From: Bubalus kerabau
Lineage: Eukaryota; Chordata; Mammalia; Artiodactyla; Bovidae
Assembly (NCBI RefSeq): GCF_029407905.1
Contig: NC_073635.1
Coordinates: forward strand, 34,153,501-34,217,500
Length of the DNA stretch: 64,000 bases
Reading direction: 5' to 3'
This document shows positions 25,150 through 38,400 of the stretch, piece after piece (positions within the stretch are counted from its first letter, which is position 1; each line of letters starts with the position of its first letter). The translations under genes and the position numbers were made by a program. The notes below the pieces were generated by a model. That model searched no databases and was not told the origin of the DNA. It saw only the letters and a program-made list of their open reading frames with translations.

Positions 25150-27800
25150 AACCACCTGTTTTCCTTTCTTCAACTCATTGTTTCAGGAGGCGGGGCCACT
25201 GTATTGGTCTTCTTGAAGGATGTATCCTAGATTATTACTGGTTCTTCAGCACTTTCTTTAATTGTTTTTTTATTATGTATTGATTTTTGTAGCTCACTTG
25301 GACAAAAAAATACATATTCCTCCAGATTTAACACAGTGTCAGTTAAACAACAGCAAACAAGCTCTCAGTTTTGTGTACCAGCTGGCATTCATAACCCCAA
25401 GAGCGATAAACATATAAAAAAAAAAAAAACAAGAGATTCAAAACAGCAGGACAATAAAAAGGAAACAAAGCTCAAAACAAACTGTCTAGTCATTTAACTT
25501 TCTTCTGACCCCGAGTCTCTGAGATACTAAGATGCTCTTTAATAAATTTTATAATCCAAGATTACCTTCAACTCAAGGAATGACACAAATGCTTGGTTTT
25601 GGAAACTGTTGCTGAATTTCATCATTATGACAAAAAAAGTAATCTTAGTCCAACTTCCCACTCTAAAAACTTAGCACACCACCACACAAATAAAATCCCA
25701 TGACCTAACCAGTCCCAACATCAAGGGGAAAAGATCTTGAGATACATGAGACATCAGGTAGGAGTAAGCCCCATATACTAGGCCCCAGGACCATCCCGCC
25801 ATCTAATCCCCAAGTCCTTACATGCAATATCATTTTCTTTTCCTTGGGAGCCTGGACTTTAAAGCGCTATCATTAAAATATATATCATGCAGTAAAAGGG
25901 AGGAAATTAAAATGCCAATGATAAGCAAGCTTGATCTCAATTCTTCGTTCCAACTTGTGTGCCTTAGGCCCTTGCCCACCCCAGGAGGAACTTCGGTGGG
26001 GCACATGCTCTAACGACTAGGGTCAATTATACAAAGAGAAGTGTTCAGATTAGGGTTCATCCCCCCAAAAGCAAGCATAGCCACCAAAAGACCATCATAC
26101 ATTACAGAGTCAGTGAGATTATGGCTTTTTTGGGGTCAGCTTTCCTTCTTTGATAAAGTTTTACTTAGAGTTATTATAGGTTCTTTGATTCCATCTTTGG
26201 ATACTTTTTGAAAAGAGGAGTTTGACAAAGTAAAAGGAAGTTCAGCACACTAGTAAGAGGAACTATGACTTTATATCCTTATGTAAAGGCCTGTGACTTT
26301 ATATCCTTAAGACCTGGTCTCTTCTGACGGCAGTGGAGGCAGTGCTCACCCTGAAAGGACTTTTTGGACATCATGTGAAACGAGGCCTGGGAGGTGCTCA
26401 GTAGGGAGCCCATTCTCAGCATTAAATAGCCGTCATTACCAATAACATATTGAATCCCTGGTCCCATTCTTGACAATTTGCTCCTTTCACTCTGACTTTT
26501 CATACTTGATTAGAGCCCTCTCCATTTTCCGTCTTGACCACCCTCAAATCTGTGAACTCTTCAGAACTCTTCAAAACTTTCTCTTCAACGCCTTAATCCA
26601 AGCTACTCTGATTGACTATGGACCAATGAATGAATGAGATGAATAAATGAAAGAGTGACCATTCTTTCAGTCTGCCTGTCTCTGGCAATGTCACCAGCAG
26701 TTGGAAACACACATTAAATGAAAAACTCACAGGCAAAAACAGCACCTATGGGACAATGACAACTAAAGACACCTTTCTTTCCGGAAGACTATTTACCAGC
26801 TCTGTTCTACCCACCTAGTGTGTGACCTGTTGCGTTCAACCCAAGCATGGAAACACATGTGAGACCTTGTTTCCACCACCTCCCCCTCCCCTGCCACCAT
26901 ACAGGTGTGTCCCCGGAACAGACCAGGAGCCCCAAGGAGGTATTGGGCAGGAAGTATTTTTATACTACGTACCTTTAACTCATTCAACACATATGCAAAT
27001 TTCGTCTTGATTTTCAATTCAAGACACACACATTGTGACCTACATTTGAATTAATCTTTAGAAGACTTCTAGAATTTTCTGGGATAGTCACAGGAAAGGC
27101 ACTAAGGTAAAAATAGGAAAAACATAAATCATTAGCAGCTACTAGATTCATACTGGACTTTTCTAGAATCTTGCCTGAGAATCTTAGCTCACAGCAATGA
27201 TATATTTATTTTCCCTAAAATATCGACATGAAAGCTGTGGCACCCCAAATCAGACTGATTAATTTCAGGAATTTGAAAATGAGTGGGCTAATGTAAATTG
27301 GTTCTAAATCAGCATCCTTTTATACACAAAGGTATGCTTGAATAATATATATATATATATAACTGGTAAAAATTCCAAAGCCAATGAAAATCACCCCTTA
27401 GTCCTATCAGAGAACACAGACTCTGTGAGAATGATGTGATTTGTTACACAGAATTGTAAACGTGCCTTTCAAGTTGGAAACAGAGGGGGCAATTTCTGCT
27501 TCTCAAAGCTGACATCAAAACTGAAATATGGGATGAACTGACAAAGCTGGGAACTTAGTAAGAGAAACAGACATCATTCTGGGAAAGGAGGGAACTGTGT
27601 ACAGTGATCACCATGTTGATTTTTAAGGATTAAGTTACTAAATGTACCTTAAGACAAAATAAATCAAGTTAATCTTAGGATAATCTTAAGGGGAGACTGG
27701 TATAGTGAACTAAATACAGAATTAAATTTTCAGTTCCATGAAGATATCCCTCACTTTCCCATCTATCAGCTGAAATAACTTATCCTTTGTTGTCTGTTGT
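25150..27800. other. Unique intronic stretch
   Basis: No recognised exon. Contains an A run near 25417-25429, a TA run at 27346-27361, and a faint L2-like stretch (AATGAATGAATGAG) near 26620-26660. Confidence 0.5.
27346..27361. repeat. (TA)n microsatellite
   Basis: Eight or so TA units. Confidence 0.85.
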
Positions 27801-27918
27801 TGGTTAGTCACTCAGTCATGTCCAGCTCTTATCCCCATGGACTAGCCTGCCAGGCTCCTCTGTTCACAGGATTTTCCAGGCAAGAATGCTGGAGTGGCTT
27901 GCGATTTCCTTCTCCATA
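27801..27918 (-). mobile_element. Bov-tA SINE fragment
   Basis: GTTAGTCACTCAGTCATGTC, CCTGCCAGGCTCCTCTGTTC and CAGGCAAGAATGCTGGAGTG, minus strand. Confidence 0.9.
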
Positions 27919-28356
27919 TGTTTTGTTGGGATGGCATAAATTTCCATTCCAAGCAGTTCCTGGTTTATTTCACAAGGAAATACTTTTAAGGCTATTATTT
28001 CCTACTCATGCAATTCTCCCCACCTACCATTCATACCCCGCAAATCCTTTTATATACACAAACTCAGACTTGAGGATTTTATTAATTAGCTTGAGCAGTA
28101 TGGAGACCTAAGCTTATCGGTTGGCTCAGGTTGGCATAACAAAGTACCACAGACTGGGGGGCTTCAACAACAGAAAGACACTTTTCCCACTGTTCCGGAA
28201 TTGGAAGTCCAAGACCAAGGTGCTGGCCAGCTGGGTTTCTGGGGAGAGCTGCCTCCTGGCTTGTAGACGGAGCCTTCTCACTGTGTGCATACCTGGCAGA
28301 GAGTCTCTGGTACCGATTACAAGGACACTAAGCTTATTGGATCAGGTTGTTGCTGT

Positions 28357-28529
28357 GTTTTTGTTGTTCAGTCGCTAAGTTATGTCTGACTCTTTGCGAC
28401 CCCGTGAACTGCAGCATGCCAGGCTTCCCTATCCTTCACTATCTCCTGGAATTTGCTCAAACTCAGTGTCCATTGAGTCGGTGATGCCATCCAACCATCT
28501 AATCCTCTGTCACCCTCTTCTCCTTTATG
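28357..28529 (-). mobile_element. BovB 3-prime fragment (first insertion in the LTR)
   Basis: GTTGTTCAGTCGCTAAGTTA, then CTTTGCGACCCCGTGAACTG and CATTGAGTCGGTGATGCCAT, minus strand. Confidence 0.9.
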
Positions 28530-28599
28530 ACTTCATTTTACCTCAGTTACCTCCTAAGGGGCTGCTTCTGAACATGGTCAGTGTTTCAACATACAAATT

Positions 28600-28854
28600 T
28601 TGTTGTTGTTCAGTCACTAAGTCATGTCTGACTCTGTGACCCCATGGACTGAAGGCTTCCCTGTCCTTCACCATCTCCCAGAGTTTTCTCAGACTCATGT
28701 CCATTGAGTTGGTGATGCCATCCAACCGTCTCATCCTCTGTCGCCCTCTTCTCCTCTTGCTATCAATCTTTTCCAGCAAAAGCTTATTTTCTAATGAGTT
28801 GATTCTTTGTATCAGGTGGCCAAAGTACTGGAGCTTTAACTTCAGCACCAGTCC
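28600..28854 (-). mobile_element. BovB 3-prime fragment (second insertion in the LTR)
   Basis: GTTGTTCAGTCACTAAGTCA, GAGTTGGTGATGCCATCCAA, then TCAGGTGGCCAAAGTACTGG. It extends further 5-prime than the first copy. A 101-codon open frame remains on the minus strand. Confidence 0.92.
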
Positions 28855-28905
28855 TTAAGACTGACTGGTTAAATTTTGGGAGGACGTAATTATGTCCATA
28901 GCACT

Positions 28906-29984
28906 TAGATTCCCTTTCACTGTGTGAGAAAAGCCACTTAGATCTTTGTCATCTAGTCCCCCAGAGTCTGTAGACTTCCAGCAAACCCATGGGATTGGTC
29001 TGGATACAGGCAATATATTCACTTTACCCTGAATACGCTCATTACTTAGCAAGCAAGCCTGACCTTATCCAAAGCCCTGCCTCTCGGTGACCTTGACAGA
29101 GGGACTGAGTTATGGAGGATGCTTCACCTTCCTTGGCACTTCCTCCTCTTCCGAGCCTGCATGGAGAAAGAGGGACTTCTTATAAGGCTCATCCTCTCAG
29201 CTCCAGAGACCTAGAGGGAGCAGCACTGACTGATGAAGATGGTCTCCATGCCTTGAGGTGAAAACCCCCATGTTCTGTGCAAACCAAGCAGAGCTCAGAG
29301 TCCTTTTCTCATGGGGAACAGCTTCAACAGCCTGGCTCATGAACCCCAAGACAAAGAGCAGCCCTGAGACTTGCATCTGATGGAAGCACGGCAAGTCGAC
29401 AGAGGAAAGCACAGGCTTTCAGTGGCTGCTTGTCGGTGCAACTTCACACATCAAGGAAATTAATACAGAAAGGCAAGGGCCCCCCAAAATCAACTACAAA
29501 CATTCCAGTTTCCTCCTGCAACCAAAAGTAACATTCATAGAACATTCGTTCTATGAAAGACGCCGACCACGTCACCTGGTGTGCCAGACTGCAGCAGCTG
29601 TGATGTGCCTTCCTCCTGAAGTCCTGTCCACCTCAGATCCAGCCTGAACCCCTAGGGAGATAGTACTAGCCTCTCCCTGTGTTACAAATTTCCATCACTT
29701 CTGCAAGCTGCAAAGAGAATTTACCTCCTCCAGAAAACGTCCCCGATCAGACAAACCACAATGATAAATAGTAGAACTTGCTGCTGTATGATATTTAATT
29801 TGCAATCAGCTCTCATCATTTACGTGCGTTGTTTTATATATTTTCTAAAGACGTACTATGTTTATAGTTTTTCCGCCAGCTTGCATGTAAGCTCAGGGTG
29901 ACTCTGTGTGCAGCCCAGAGTCTTTCCCTCTCGTTTGCATCCTGTAGCTGCACAAACTATAGGGACTAATCAAATGCCGTGTGC
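28906..29984. other. Unique intronic stretch
   Basis: No recognised exon or repeat. Confidence 0.5.
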
Positions 29985-30440
29985 AGCCACACGGATGGAC
30001 CTAGAGATGATCATACTAAGCGACGCAAGTCAGAAAGACTAATATTATAAGACTTCTGTGTGGACTCTAAAAAAATGATGCAAATGAACTTACTAACAAA
30101 ACATAAACTGAATCACAGACAGAAAATTTACAGTTTGCACAAAGGGAAAGAGAAAGAGAGGGTAAATTAGGAGCTTGGAATTAGCACATTCACACTACTA
30201 TATATAAAACAGATAAATAACAAGGACCTACTGTATTTCACAGGGAACTATGCTCAATATTTTGTTATAACCTGTATGGAAAAAGAATCTGAAAAAGTAT
30301 ATATATTGTGTGTGTGCGTCTGTGTAGGGATATGAATATATGTATGTGTATAAAACTGAATCACTTTGCTGTACACCTAAAACTAATACAACATTGTGGA
30401 TCAACTAGACTTCAATTAAAAATATATATAAAAATATTAA
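29985..30440 (+). mobile_element. Old L1 3-prime end
   Basis: CACACGGATGGACCTAGAGA, CAAGTCAGAAAGACTAATAT, ACAAGGACCTACTGTATTTC, then TCACTTTGCTGTACACCTAA and an A-rich end. This is a common L1MA/L1MB-type 3-prime end with no intact frame. Confidence 0.8.
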
Positions 30441-31894
30441 TCATAATTAGACTCTAACCATAATTAGACTTTGGCAGGTCTAGAAAATATTTAAAGCCCT
30501 CTTTTTTTCTAAATAACATGACACTGAATCCAGAGAAATCTTTAGCACAAGACAACCTCAGATACAAAAGAAATACGGCAAGGTCCCCAAGGGTGGACTC
30601 ACGCTAAAGATTCGGCCACAGTTTTTAAACACAGGAAACACAAACAGGACCACAGCCAACCCCGGCCTTCTCTCTTTAACTTCTCTGACTATAAATATTT
30701 TAACCTTCATGAAATGTTGGTACCAGCCCTAATGCAGTTGTTATTTACTATTCTTAAGTAACTGTGTTTACACTCTCATGGGTTAATATACAATTACAGC
30801 TATACGGGAATAGAAACTCAGATCCCAAGTGTCATGAAAGTAAGTGAACATCATGCAATGTTTTTCTTCCATTTTTCAAAAAAGGCTTCATTGCCTCCAA
30901 TATTAATCTTGCATTTGTTCCCAGATTTGATCATTCAAACTTCCTATTGTGATGTGAAGCATTAGAGTTTGAAAAAACACTGAATATATATGTTCACATG
31001 TTCAATAGTCTACAAATAAGCATCTATTCCCTTACTGTTGCTATCTTCTGTTTTACGGACAATAATTTATGTTCAACATGGTTTTATAAAGACAAAATAA
31101 GAACTTAAGCCTCAATTATCTGTGCATTGGCAAAATACTGTGATAACATAAGACTTCTAATTTCTCGGCCTCCAGTATATTCAAACAACACCTATTCATT
31201 AAAACAAATAAAAGGAAAAAGACACAAGGATTGACAGATGGTTTTAACTTGACGCTTGTATATTTGTGAAAGGATTGTCTTCAAGCTGGTGTATTTACTC
31301 TGGTCTTTAATGGCTGGTGTGCCCAACTGAAAGTAAGCCACAATGAGTACTCGTTTAGTAGGAAGAAAGGCTGGCTCTGCTCTTCTCAGATGATCCAGAT
31401 GTCAAATGATGGAGTACTTGGGTGAGAGTGGCTGTCTGTCTGTCTACCTCGCTCTCTCATTTGCCAGCCTATCTGGAACTCAGCCACGGGAGACCACTGG
31501 CTGGCAGACCTCTGTCAGCTGATCAACAGCAGAAAGCAAGCCTTTCAGCAGAAGCTCTTAGCCTTCGCTGACCCAGCAAAGCTATGCAGAGAAACCTGAT
31601 AACAAAGCTCTGAAATCACCAATCAGAAAACTCAAACCAAGCCCAGGCTTCCAAAATTTGGCAACTTGACTCCACCAATCTGACTTCTCTCCTGTTGACA
31701 ATTCTGCTTGTAATCTAAAGTGGGACAGAATATAAATATCATATCAAGAACTCTGAGAAACAAAAGATGTCAATGTCCTTCTCTGTCTTGCATTCTCTCC
31801 CTTGTCCTGCATCCTCTCTCAAGTTCACTATGGAATCTCAGGGGCTCAAAGCAGAGAAGCCACCCTGCTCTCATGGTGGAGAGATGGACCCGGA
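30441..31894. other. Unique intronic stretch
   Basis: No exon or repeat recognised. Confidence 0.5.
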
Positions 31895-32560
31895 AGATGT
31901 TATGCTGGTTAAACAAATCGGTCCCAGAAGGACAACCACTGCATGATTCCTCTTACAAGAGGCGTCTGAAATAGTCACTGGTACAGCCCCTGGTGGCTCA
32001 GAAGGTAAAGACTTTGCCTGCAATGGCAGTTTGATCTCTGGGTCAGGAAGATTCCCTGGAGAAGGGAATGGCTACCCACTCCAGTATTTTTGCTTGGAGA
32101 ATTCCATGAACAGAGGAGCCTGGAGGGCTACCGTCCACGGGGTCGCAATGGAGCGATTGATACTTTCACTTTCTTCTTTTCATAGAAATCAACAACAGAA
32201 AGGTGGTGATGGAGGGGCGGGGGGCTGTTGTCCAGTGGGTACAGACTTCCAGTAACACATGAGTAAGCTCCAGAGATCTGCTGGAGTTCACGATGAGGTC
32301 CTTGACAATCTGTCCACAGAGTTGATCTCACGCTAAGCATCCTTACTACATCAAACAAAAGAAACAAGCAAAAAAACACCAATGGGGACACAAGGAACCC
32401 TGGGAGGTGGTGGATATGTTAATTGCCTAGATTGTGGTGATGGTGAGAAGAGTGGATACATATGTCCGGACTCTGCAAACTGCATATGCTAATTACGTGT
32501 GGTTTCTGTATACCAATTATACCTTAATAGAGCTGGAAAATACAAGCAGAAACATAGACG
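31895..32560 (+). mobile_element. Old L1 3-prime end interrupted by Bov-tA
   Basis: CCCAGAAGGACAACCACTGC and GATTCCTCTTACAAGAGGC lie before the SINE. After it come GGTGGTGGATATGTTAATTG, GATTGTGGTGATGG and CCAATTATACCTTAATAGAG. Confidence 0.7.
31984..32160 (+). mobile_element. Bov-tA SINE
   Basis: CCCCTGGTGGCTCAGAAGG, GGGTCAGGAAGATTCCCTGG, GGGCTACCGTCCACGGGGTC, plus strand. Confidence 0.93.
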
Positions 32561-35500
32561 TCTTCAGTCTGTGGATGCAAACTGTAACCCTGATCCTTCC
32601 TATTCAAACTGGGGGACAGTGAGACTTCAGGGTGGAGCACTCCATACGATGTTCAAAGTCATTGGAGGAATCCTAGCTGTCAGATGAGGACAGGGAAGGC
32701 ATCGATAATTCAAGAGCTGATAAATGAGGGAACACATCAGATACATAGACGGGGAAAGGGAAAACATAATTTTCTTTGGGACCAATTAAGATAAGAGCTA
32801 CTTTGCATATTCTCAATCAGAAAGACATCAGTGCTGTCAGGAGAGGTGGGATTTTTTTCCAAACGAAAGTTAACATGACACTTGCTTGTATTAATGAAAC
32901 ACGTTCTGGACGACTTCACAGGAAAAGGGGAAAAAAAGCACTTTAAGTACAAATACTATCACAAGGCAAGACCTGGGGACATAAAATATTCACGACATAT
33001 TCCACATGTTTAATTGAGCTCTGCTCTTGACTTTGTCCTCCACTGGTTTGTTTTTCTAGTAGGAAAGATGCCAAATATCATGAGCTTCTATTTCAGAACT
33101 TTGGACCGCGGTTTGACCTAACAGCACCTTGTTTCATTTGGCAAGCAGCATTGTCAAAAATGACATGCACCGGCAAATTAATCATTCATGAAAGGGGGGA
33201 GAGGAAGAAACACAAGAAAAAACGTGAGACATGACGTGTCTCTGGGCTCCTCTGGCATCTCCTGCCGGCCTGGGTGTTGGAAGCAGCAGAGCAGAGGGAT
33301 GGAGAGCTGGGGAATCCTGTTACCATAATTCTTAGACTACTGCCGAAAAGGAAAAGGGCCTCCATCCTCCCACTGCCCACTTTCTACCTGAGGTCCTATG
33401 TAGATACACTGATGTGAAGATCACCAATCCAAGGGAACTCCTGTCATGTAAACCACTTTTCAGAAATGTTCAGAATAATACTTTCCTTACAGATGAAAAG
33501 TGATATAACACCAATTTTATAACTAAAAAGAATTTTCTTCTAGGAGATGTTTCCAATAACACAGCATATTATTATAGATCAAACCCTATTATCAAATATT
33601 CCCCAGTAGATATTTCTATCATGTTGTCATGCTATAAGTACCAACTTTTCATTTGAATTACTTATACTAGATTTTCTTAAAGAGGATTTTCCTGAAGTCT
33701 GAATCTATACTAAAATATTTGCCCATGTTTTATCACATGTTCTATAAAAAGACATCTGTCTACAAAATCATTTTGTTAGTTCTGGACACAAGTAACTAAG
33801 TTGACTGGTTAATTCACTTTTCTATTTCTCACCGGAAGGAGTTACATGTAAATAGTGGTAACAGATAACTTTTAGCTGGAGAGGAGTCAAACATATCAGA
33901 AACCTCTAAAAGTCAAAAGTTGATCTCAGAGTGATTAGCATAAACTATTTCTTGCAATAGTTACTTAAGATGAAAATAGTCCATTTCTAAACATGAGTCA
34001 TAGCCAAAATTATCTTTGGCTTCCAAAAGTTGAATAAAATTCTTTTTCTAAGATGGAATGTTTAGAAAGGGATTCCTTTCACTATTTCAGATTAATACTC
34101 TCAAGCCCTCAAATATGCCAGTCTCTACAACAGTTAACATAAGGAATTTTTTATACATTACAAAATCTACATCCATCTCATTTTCATTCTGGAGAAACAC
34201 TAGTAAAACTGCGGGTAGAAAAACATTTCTTAAACTTTGAGCTTCTGGAAATTGTTTTCATTCAATGTGTTGCCAAAGAACCATTACATCTAAGCTCTCA
34301 TCTTTAGCAGAGTAACAATAAGGCCAGTTAGGACCACATAAAATTGCTGTAATCATTCAAATAATAGCATTCATGTTAGAGCTAACCAAAAAAAGAGAAA
34401 ACCTGTCTAAAAATGAATTCTCCCTTAATTGCATTTAATCAACAAATGGGCTTACATACTCTTAAGCCATAATACAAACAACCCAAGGACAGACTTACAA
34501 CTCGACAAGTTAATAATGCTCTCTGGAATAAAAGGTCCAAGGAGGAAGCTGACTTGTAACCAAACACGTAGGATGCTGAGAAATCACATCATGAAAGAAA
34601 CCAAAGAAAAGTTTTATTTTTGCAAGTGTACGATTGGATCCCTACCAACATCGAGGCCAACCCAAACACTATCGGTGCTACAATTCTAATTAGAGTGTCT
34701 GAGCTCTGCTTTGATATTATTCTTGTGGATGGCTCACAGGCTGAAAGACACCCCATGCAAAATCACAGCGTCCTGAGATGTCTCAAAGTCCATCGTGCCT
34801 CATTGATGGGAGAGCGGAGCTGGAGGGAGACTGAGTGGGAAGAAGCAGTTCCTTTCCAGGGGGACAGAGGCACAGACATTGGATAAGTGAGCCCGGCGCT
34901 TCAGGGAGCTCAGAAAGTGTAAGACTGAGCCAGTCATGGGAATGACGTTGTCAGCAGGTAAAAATGCAGTGTGGTTTCTCCCTAGATTCTGCATATGTGT
35001 GTCCTGACACAAAATAGCCTCTCAACTGCTCCTCTTTCTAGGCGAGACTAACAAAGCCCAGTTCTGCTGCCCAAACAGAGGACAGCACATTTGTCCTGGC
35101 CGGGGGTGACCAGAGAGTGGACCAGCGAACAAGATAGTGACAACTGACTACACCCAAGTCATCACTTTGCTTTCCGAGGGGAAGGGCACAGACATTTTTG
35201 TAAATTTTTATATTGCTCCCTCTTGAATCCACTATTATACTATGGCAATCAAGCATCCTTACAAAGACTGAGCTCTAACAACCTTATTCATAGTGATACT
35301 TAAACAGTGGGGGGGAAAAAACCCTCTTAACCTGAATATTCAGCAACGAGGAAAAAATTAAACAGTACATTTTATGTTACTATTTGCCATAAAAACTGTT
35401 TATCATTTTTGCACTCCACATATTGTGGACAGTCTAACCCTCTTCCAAGAAAAGCCATTTCAACTGAAAAAGATCTACATTTAGACACTGATCACTAACA

Positions 35501-36216
35501 AGACTTATCTCCAGTCTACAGGATTGGGAATGCTGTTTTCTTTCTTCTTGTTTATCTGCACTTTCTGACTTTTTTCTACAAGAAATATAAATCACTCTTA
35601 GAAAAATAAGCCCCCAAAGCTTTCAGAAACATTGGTCGTGCCCACTCTGCACTCTGCTCTGCACTCTCTTTACTCCCATGGTACAAGGGTAGGCACATAC
35701 TTGTTTATCTTTGCATCTGTCCTGAAAGACAGAAGTCTAAACACATCGGAGAAAATAAACGATGCCTTCTGAGATGCCTAATTTGCACAACCAGGGGAAA
35801 TCTCTGCTGTGATGTTTTCCTTCCACTCCATCTCCTGCCCAGAGACACAGAGCCATAAATCACGTCTGCCCGGGTGGCGGCACTGGAGCTGTGCGCACCC
35901 CGTGTTTGCAGAGGGCTGCGGTGGGGCCATCCACCAGCTCCCTCACAAAGCAGGCCCTGATGATTCTTTCATGACTCTCTTCCTGGCAAGATAAACTTTC
36001 AAATTTGTCAGTGTTCAAGAAGTCAAAGTGTCCCCAGACTCTCATCTGTGCCTACAAAATTGATCTCTATTTTGAAGCTCTACAAAATAAAGAGCTTCAC
36101 AGAAAAAGGAAAAATAAGAAAACAAGATAGATGGTCATTTTAGGTAACAGCAACAGGGAAGAGAGAACAGAGGATTCCTTCTTTCAACCCATTTTCTACA
36201 TGCCTGCTATCCCTCC
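32561..36216. other. Unique intronic stretch
   Basis: 3.6 kb of AT-rich sequence in which I recognise no element, exon or RNA gene. Confidence 0.5.
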
Positions 36217-36436
36217 GTGTGTGCGTGCTAAGTCACTTCAGTCATGTCCCACTCTGTGCGGCCCCATAGACTGTAGCCTGCCAGACTCCTCTGTCCATGA
36301 GATTCTCCAGACAAGAATACTGGAGCAGGCTGCCATGCCCTCCTCCAGGGGATCTTCCTGACTCAGGGATCGATCCACATCTCTTAGTCTCCTGCATTGG
36401 CAGGTGGGTTCTTTACTACTAGCGCTTCCTGGGAAG
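36217..36436 (-). mobile_element. Bov-tA SINE
   Basis: Minus-strand copy from GTGCTAAGTCACTTCAGTCA to CTTCCTGGGAAGC, including the tRNA-related B-box region GGGATCGATCC. Confidence 0.92.
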
Positions 36437-37077
36437 CTCTCTGGGGAATGATAAATCCCACAAAATTTTATGCTGAATAGGTTTAAACAAATTCTATGGG
36501 TTTAAAAATGTGTTAAAAATCAAACCTTACATTTGGTCCCAATAATAAACACAAGACCGTGGATTTTCTGGCGCAGACAACTTCACGACTCAGAAGCAGA
36601 GGTCCTCATCTCACTCAGATTGTGGATAATGCCTCCATCACTCGCTGAACCCATAAACAAGATGATGTAATTTGTCTGAGGCTTTCATTTCCTCACTTAT
36701 AAAAAATCAAGACAACACTTTTCAAGAATAAGTTATGAGCCTGCAATTTCTGACCTCAGTGTCATAATCTGTCTGTGTGGTTTAGTCTCTCTAAAAGTTC
36801 CTTGGGTATAAAATCATGCCTGTTCTGCTATGAAAAGGCCCTGGTGATGGAGAAGAGGAGTACCATCCACCAAGACAGTAAACCTGGAAAACCAGTGAGA
36901 AGACTGGCAAGGATGAGGAGATGCACAGACCAGAGGACAGCAACCAACTCAGTCACATTCCAACTCAAGGTGCCCAAGAATGTCAGTGTGAGGAACCCCA
37001 GACACAGATGGAGGAGCTCTCAAGCTGGAACTCAAGGGAGACGTCGCACGAGACAGAAAAACTGGGGAGGTCATCTA
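36437..37077. other. Unique intronic stretch
   Basis: A weak MIR-like trace lies near 36650-36740. A 122-codon plus frame at 36775-37143 has no recognised homology. Confidence 0.4.
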
Positions 37078-37175
37078 GTTTCAACCCTGACTATTCATCA
37101 GAACCACCCAGAGGCTCATAAAATTCCTAGAATTCCACATTAATTATCCTGGGATAGGGCCTAGGGCTCAGGCTT
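37078..37175 (+). mobile_element. MER5A-like hAT MITE fragment
   Basis: CATCAGAACCACCCAGAGG, then CTCATAAAATTCCTAG and GGGATAGGGCCTAGGGCTCA, resembles the central part of the MER5A consensus. Confidence 0.55.
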
Positions 37176-37320
37176 TTTTTGCGTATTTTCTCTCAGCAAA
37201 GATTTCATTCAAATGAATCAATAAAACTTTCATTCAACATTCCATTTTTTCATTCAACAAACATGTCATTGCAATGCATGAATTCTTTGGTTCATTTGTT
37301 TATATTTTTAAGTTAACATT

Positions 37321-37842
37321 CTCCTTGGAAGAAAAGCTATGACAAACATAGACAGTGTATTAAAAAGCAGAGACGCCACTTTGCCAACAAAGGTCCATAT
37401 AGTCAAAGCTATGGTTTTTCCAGTAGTCAAGTATGGATGTGAGAGATGGACCATAAAGAAGGCCAAAGAAACTATGCTTTCAAAGTGTGGTGCTGGAGAA
37501 GACTCTTGAGAGTCTTTTGGACTGCAAGGAGATCAAACCAGTCAATCCTAAAGGAAATCAACCCTGAATATTCATGGGAAGGACTTATGCTGAAACTGAA
37601 GCTCCGATACTTTGCACACCTGATTGCAAAGAGCTGACTCACTGGAAAAGACCCTGATCCTGGGAAATTGAGGGCAAGAGGAGAAGGGGATGACAGAAGA
37701 TGAAATGGTTGGATGGCATCACCAACTCTATGGACATGAGTTCTAACAAACTCTGGGAAATAGTGAAGGCCAGGGAAGCCTGGTGTGCTATAGTCCATGG
37801 GGTCACAAACAGTCAGACACAACTGAGTGACTGAACAACAAC
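37321..37842 (+). mobile_element. BovB LINE 3-prime fragment
   Basis: Begins CTCCTTGGAAGAAAAGCTAT and covers the C-terminal coding part (TATGGATGTGAGAGATGGAC, GTGCTGGAGAAGACTCTTGA) and the terminus GAGTGACTGAACAAC. It is the only plus-strand BovB near the exon and is complementary to the two minus-strand copies at 39057 and 44436. Confidence 0.95.
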
Positions 37843-37845
37843 AAC

Positions 37846-38400
37846 AAAGTTAACATAAAATTAACCACGTCAACTGTAACAGCTCAGTTCATTCACCGTG
37901 CTGTGCAGCATCACTGCTGTGGAGTCTCAGAACACGTTCATCATCCCCAAAAGGAGACCCATATCCACCCAGAGACTCACTCCCAATTCCTCCTCCCCTA
38001 GCCCCGGACAACCACTAAGCCACTTTCTCTCTGTGCGGATTTGCTGATTCTGAATATACCCCATGAATGGAATCCTATAATACATGGTCTTTTGTGACTG
38101 GCTTGTTTTTCTGGGTATGTTTTTGAGGTTCATCCATGCTACAGCATGTATCAGTGCTTCATCCCTTCTTATGGCTGAAAAAGCATCCATTGTATGGACA
38201 GACCACATTTTGCTTGTCCATTCATACATCAAGTGACACTTGGGTTGTGTCCACCTTTTGGCCATTACAACTAGTGCTCCTTTGAACATGCACACACAAG
38301 TATTTGCTTGGTTACCTCTTTTTAATTCTCTTGGGTAGCTACCCAAGAGTGGAATGGCTAGGTCATACAGTGGTAATTCTACGCTTAACTTTTTAAAGAA
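37846..38400 (-). mobile_element. Old L1 3-prime fragment
   Basis: Reverse complement with CCCGGACAACCACTAAGCC, GTTCATCCATGCTACAGCAT, TTGCTTGTCCATTCATACAT and CCAAGAGTGGAATGGCTAGG, in the expected L1 order. Confidence 0.75.

Larger units (their letters stand above)
28117..28905 (-). mobile_element. MaLR LTR (MST/MLT1 type) carrying two BovB insertions
   Basis: Reverse-complement LTR in three pieces. 28117-28350 has GGCATAACAAAGTACCACAG and CTGGCTTGTAGACGGAGCC. 28530-28596 has GACTTCATTTTACCTCAG. From about 28855 the end reads AAATTTTGGGAGGAC. The order matches one LTR. The two gaps are BovB 3-prime fragments. Confidence 0.82.
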
